From: Gammaproteobacteria bacterium
GTDB lineage: Bacteria; Pseudomonadota; Gammaproteobacteria; Steroidobacterales; Steroidobacteraceae
NCBI GenBank assembly: GCA_030043215.1
Contig: JASHYG010000355.1
Location: 1-9,415 of the forward strand
DNA length: 9,415 nt
Direction: 5' to 3'
Position numbers and translations under genes: made by a program. Positions 6,935-9,415 of this stretch are shown here, in pieces (within the stretch, counting starts at the first letter, position 1; each line of letters begins with the position of its first letter). Below the pieces are notes generated by a model. That model was not told where the DNA came from. It saw nothing but the letters and a program-made list of their open reading frames with translations, and did not search any database.

Positions 6935-7457
6935 GGCCGGTCGGGTCCTTGCTCTCGATGCGCTCGAGCAAGCTCACGCCGAGAGCCTCCGCCTTGAAGC
7001 TGCCGGCGCAGTCGAGCGGCTGCTCGCGGGCGACGTAGCGCTCGATCTCCCCGGACGTGAGCGGGCGGAACACGACGCGGGTCGTATCGAGGTGCGTCGT
7101 GCTGAGTGCCCTGTCCATCGAGACGACGGCGCAGGCGGTATGGAAGAGCGCGGTCGAGCCGCTCAACTGCGCGAGCTGCGCGCGGGCGGCCGCCGCATCG
7201 CCGGGCTTGTCCAGGATGCTCGAGCCCGCGGCAGCCACCTGATCGCTCCCGATGACGACGGCCTCACGATGGCGCTCGGCGACGGCCCGCGCCTTGGCCG
7301 TGGCGAGCCGGACGGCACGATCGGGAGGCGGCTCGCGACCGGCGTGGGACTCCTCGACGCCCGGGCTCTCCACCGAGAACTCGACTCCGAGCCGCTCGAG
7401 CAGCATCCGCCGATAGGGCGAGGTCGAGGCGAGGATCAGGCGCGCACGAGGTGTCAC
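6870..7457 (-). CDS. yceF: Maf-like nucleotide pyrophosphatase, YceF type (7-methyl-GTP)
   Basis: Maf proteins hydrolyse modified or canonical nucleoside triphosphates to monophosphates to keep them out of nucleic acids. The 195 residues start with LILASTSPYRRMLLERL (SxSPxR, residues 11-16). GSDQV (70-74, with the catalytic Asp72), DKP (83-85), CAGSFKAEALG (140-150) and SKDPTGLIGLPL follow. The STSP, GSDQV and AGSFKAE wording matches the E. coli YceF subfamily, which prefers m7GTP, rather than YhdE (dTTP/UTP). Assignment to m7GTP is by family only. The start is GTG 7457; the ATG two bases further upstream is out of frame, and GGGTGA lies about 3-8 bases before the GTG as a possible ribosome-binding site. 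Its last 65 bases overlap rluC antiparallel. It diverges from yceD, 81 bp apart, an order shared with E. coli. Confidence 0.94.
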   Translation of the reverse strand: MTPRARLILASTSPYRRMLLERLGVEFSVESPGVEESHAGREPPPDRAVRLATAKARAVAERHREAVVIGSDQVAAAGSSILDKPGDAAAARAQLAQLSGSTALFHTACAVVSMDRALSTTHLDTTRVVFRPLTSGEIERYVAREQPLDCAGSFKAEALGVSLLERIESKDPTGLIGLPLIWLAATLRSLGYVVP

Positions 7458-7500
7458 ATTTCACCCACGAGAAACAAGAGCTTAAGCGAGAACGGCCGCT

Positions 7501-7529
7501 TTGACTTGGAAGGAGCCGCTACCTATCAT
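7501..7529 (+). promoter_or_regulatory. Predicted sigma70 promoter of the yceD-rpmF-plsX-fabH operon
   Basis: TTGACT (7501-7506) and TATCAT (7524-7529) are 17 bases apart, each close to consensus. The expected transcription start is near 7535-7537, only two to four bases before the yceD ATG at 7539. It is the best-looking promoter in the window and stands directly before an operon that makes an abundant ribosomal protein. Confidence 0.7.
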
Positions 7530-7538
7530 ACGCGCCCC

Positions 7539-8060
7539 ATGTCGGACGACTGGTCGGAGCTGCGTGACGTCGACCCGTTGACCGACGGGCGAGTCCGTAT
7601 CGACTTCGCGCTCGCAATCGCCGACTTGCCGCGACTTCGGTCGCAGCTCGCGAGCGCCGAAGGCCAGGTGACCGGGCGGGTGCGCTTCGGTCGCGACCGT
7701 GGAGTGGCTGTAGCGGATGTGGAGATCTCGGCGCGAGCCGAGCTCATCTGCCAGCGATGCCTCGCACCGTTTGCATGCCCGGTGGAATGCGGCGGCAGAG
7801 TGGCGATGGTCGCCGACGCCGAGGAGGCCGATCGCGTGCCCGAGGGACTCGAGACCATCCTCGCGCCCGGCCATCGCATCAGCGTGCGCGATCTGGTGGA
7901 GGAGGAGCTGCTCCTCGCACTGCCGATCGTCCCGTTGCACGCGGGAGCCAGCTGCCCGGCGCCGGGGCAGATGCGGATCGCGGGCCGCGGCGCGAGCCCG
8001 GGCGAGGAGCGACATCGACCGTTTGAGCGGCTGGATGAGCTGTTCAAGCGCGGACCTTGA
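7539..8060 (+). CDS. yceD: YceD family (DUF177) protein, 23S rRNA accumulation factor
   Basis: This is a 173-residue acidic protein, the same length as E. coli YceD, encoded immediately upstream of rpmF as in most proteobacteria. CQRC (residues 71-74) is the family hallmark, with further Cys at 80 and 84. DLVEEELLLALPIVPLH (118-134) and the closing PFERLDELFKRG also match the family ending. Family members have been linked to normal 23S rRNA levels in bacteria and plants; the biochemical activity is not established. ATG 7539 gives an N terminus (LRDVDPLTDGRVRIDFAL) that aligns with homologues. There is no Shine-Dalgarno at a normal distance: the GGAAGGAG at 7508-7515 lies more than 20 bases away and inside the promoter spacer. 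It is first in the operon, 21 bp before rpmF. Confidence 0.92.
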   Translation: MSDDWSELRDVDPLTDGRVRIDFALAIADLPRLRSQLASAEGQVTGRVRFGRDRGVAVADVEISARAELICQRCLAPFACPVECGGRVAMVADAEEADRVPEGLETILAPGHRISVRDLVEEELLLALPIVPLHAGASCPAPGQMRIAGRGASPGEERHRPFERLDELFKRGP

Positions 8061-8081
8061 GATAACTCGGAGATTCCATCC

Positions 8082-8276
8082 ATGGCCGTTCAGAAAAGCC
8101 GCAAGACGCCCTCGCGACGCGGCATGCATCGCTCGCACGACGGGTTGAGCAAGCCCGCGCTCTCGATCGACCCGCAGTCGGGCGAGACGCACCTGCGTCA
8201 TCGAATCACCCCGGACGGGTTCTATCGCGGACGCCGCGTGATCGAGAAAGCGGCCGACGCCGAAGAGAAGGAGTAG
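8082..8276 (+). CDS. rpmF: 50S ribosomal protein L32
   Basis: The 64-residue basic protein starts [20 protein letters not shown] and continues [30 protein letters not shown], matching E. coli L32 ([20 protein letters not shown]). The C terminus runs about seven residues past the E. coli one, with an acidic ADAEEKE ending. It lacks the CxxC zinc-ribbon pairs found in L32 of many other bacteria, as expected for a gammaproteobacterium. GGAG at 8069-8072, nine bases before the ATG, is a good ribosome-binding site. The rpmF-plsX-fabH linkage couples a ribosomal protein to lipid synthesis and is widely conserved. The reading frame is the same as that of plsX, separated by one TAG and 54 bases. Confidence 0.97.
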   Translation: MAVQKSRKTPSRRGMHRSHDGLSKPALSIDPQSGETHLRHRITPDGFYRGRRVIEKAADAEEKE

Positions 8277-8330
8277 GTCTCACGAGCCGGGGGGCTGCGG
8301 CACGATGCGCTCCACGAGCCGGGCGTTCGT

Positions 8331-9326
8331 GTGTTGGTAGTCGCGATCGACGTGATGAGCGGTGATCGCGCGCCACACGAGCGCGTGATGGGCGCTCTGC
8401 GCGTGCTGCGCGACGACGGCGGCCTGCATGCGCTGCTGGTCGGCAGGGCTGCGGACATCGCACCGGGACTCGAGCAGCTACCGGATGGGGTGAGGGGGCG
8501 GATCGAGATCGTGCCGGCCTCTCAGGTCATCGCCATGGACGAGGCGCCGCGGACGGCGATGCGCCGCGGGCGGGATTCCTCCATGCGGGTCGCCGTGAAC
8601 CTCGTGAAGGAGGGACGGGCCGCCGCCTGCGTGAGCGCCGGCAATACCGGAGCGCTGACCGCCATCTCCCACTTCGTGCTGAGGAACGTCGCGAGCGTCG
8701 AGCGCGCCGCCATCATGTCGGCCATCCCCTCCGCGAGAGGCCATACCCACATGCTCGACCTGGGCGCCAACACGGGCGCGACGGCGCTCCAGCTCTGTCA
8801 GTTCGCGCGCATGGGATCGATCGTCGCCCGGGATCTCTACGGCATCGAGGCGCCGCGGGTCGGCCTTCTCAACATCGGCGAGGAGGACATCAAGGGTCAT
8901 GAGGTGGTGCAGGCCGCGCACGCGCTGCTCGCGAGCGGCGGCGTCCGCTACGTCGGATTCGTCGAGGGCGATGGAATCTTCTCCGGGGAGGTCGACGTGG
9001 TGGTCACGGACGGCTTCACCGGCAATGTCGCGCTGAAGACGATGGAGGGCCTTGCGCGGCTGATCGTGGCGCGCACGCGCAGAGAGTTTCAATCATCGAT
9101 GCGGGGCGCGCTCGCCGGCTGGATCGCGCGGCCGGTGCTACGGCGGCTCGCGGACGGACTCGATCCCCGGCAATACAACGGCGCCTGCATGGTCGGCCTG
9201 CGGGGCATCGTCGTGAAGAGCCACGGCCGCGCCGATGCGACCGCCTTTGCCCGGGCCGTGGAGCTTGCCGCACGCGCCGCGCGCGGCGGTCTCACGTCGC
9301 ACATCGCGCAGGCATTCGGGTCCTGA
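8331..9326 (+). CDS. plsX: Phosphate acyltransferase PlsX
   Basis: PlsX converts acyl-ACP to acyl-phosphate, the donor for PlsY in phosphatidic acid synthesis; it is a peripheral protein of the inner membrane. The 331 residues have AIDVMSGDRAP at the N terminus, SSMRVAVNLVKEGRAAACVSAGNTGAL, LDLGANTGA, LNIGEEDIKG, VTDGFTGNVALKTMEG, and DPRQYNGACMVGLRGIVVKSHG, all in the family order. The N-terminal signature is usually DxMGGD; here the first Gly is Ser. The start is GTG 8331 or TTG 8334. No ATG is available in frame before 8355, where the motif has already begun, and the frame is open back only to the rpmF stop at 8274. The Shine-Dalgarno is weak, so coupling to rpmF is plausible. The stop is followed at once by the fabH ribosome-binding site. 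Confidence 0.95.
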   Translation: MLVVAIDVMSGDRAPHERVMGALRVLRDDGGLHALLVGRAADIAPGLEQLPDGVRGRIEIVPASQVIAMDEAPRTAMRRGRDSSMRVAVNLVKEGRAAACVSAGNTGALTAISHFVLRNVASVERAAIMSAIPSARGHTHMLDLGANTGATALQLCQFARMGSIVARDLYGIEAPRVGLLNIGEEDIKGHEVVQAAHALLASGGVRYVGFVEGDGIFSGEVDVVVTDGFTGNVALKTMEGLARLIVARTRREFQSSMRGALAGWIARPVLRRLADGLDPRQYNGACMVGLRGIVVKSHGRADATAFARAVELAARAARGGLTSHIAQAFGS

Positions 9327-9335
9327 GGGGTGTTG

Positions 9336-9415
9336 ATGTACTCGCAAATCGCAGGCACCGGGTCGCACCTGCCCGAGAAGATCGTCACGAACTTCGATCT
9401 CGAGCGCACGATGGA
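9336..9415 (+). CDS. fabH: Beta-ketoacyl-ACP synthase III FabH, N-terminal start (3' truncated by window)
   Basis: The first 26 codons read MYSQIAGTGSHLPEKIVTNFDLER, closely matching E. coli FabH ([24 protein letters not shown]). FabH condenses acetyl-CoA with malonyl-ACP to start type II fatty acid synthesis. GAGGGG at 9325-9330, which overlaps the plsX stop, lies five bases before ATG 9336 and fixes the start. In-frame GTG 9330 and TTG 9333 are less likely because they would sit on the Shine-Dalgarno. The catalytic Cys-His-Asn residues lie beyond the window. Position after plsX is the classical order. Confidence 0.92.
   Translation, partial: MYSQIAGTGSHLPEKIVTNFDLERTM

Noticed and set aside
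6816..7538. An upstream extension of the yceD frame back to 6816
   Set aside because: It is antisense to maf and its composition does not match the YceD family; the true protein starts at 7539 just after a strong promoter.
1..9415. A hidden defence, toxin-antitoxin or mobile module
   Set aside because: Every substantial stretch is accounted for by conserved housekeeping genes in conserved order; no transposase, integrase, terminal inverted repeats or clear composition break was seen.

Overview
This window is about two-thirds GC, densely coding, and reads as ordinary chromosome of a gammaproteobacterium. The proteins are closest in layout to E. coli and Pseudomonas homologues. The gene order matches two blocks that are separate in E. 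coli: msbA-lpxK-ycaR-kdsB, and rne / rluC / yceF / yceD-rpmF-plsX-fabH. Pseudomonads also join these blocks, through a low-molecular-weight phosphatase gene, but as I recall they keep murB before rne. Here murB is absent. I would guess a high-GC lineage near the Xanthomonadales or Nevskiales; this is inference, not shown by the sequence.

Layout. Bases 1-2771 (+ strand) are a tight envelope operon: the msbA 3' end, lpxK, a Trm112/YcaR-like zinc-ribbon gene, kdsB and a low-molecular-weight protein tyrosine phosphatase gene. Neighbours overlap by a few bases or lie about 6-10 bases apart. Bases 2778-5471 (- strand) are rne, converging on the phosphatase gene with six bases between the two stop codons. 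Bases 5472-5917 are a 446-bp non-coding divergent region holding a good rne promoter, a leader of about 384 nt with a series of hairpins, and the start of rluC. rluC (+) converges on maf/yceF (-) and overlaps it by 65 bp. maf then diverges from yceD-rpmF-plsX-fabH (+), the classical L32/fatty-acid-initiation operon; fabH is cut by the window end.

How the genes work together. MsbA, LpxK and KdsB serve lipid A/Kdo and lipopolysaccharide assembly. RNase E, RluC, YceD and L32 serve RNA decay and the large ribosomal subunit. PlsX and FabH start phospholipid and fatty acid synthesis. All of these are housekeeping genes.

I found no mobile element, CRISPR array, tRNA, rRNA or defence/toxin module, and no convincing new system. 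The points worth a second look are regulatory and architectural: the structured rne leader whose predicted transcript starts at the base of a stem-loop, a strong yceD promoter that predicts a nearly leaderless mRNA, a near-symmetric -10 shared with divergent maf, the rluC/maf overprinted tail, and the lineage-specific RNase E scaffold.
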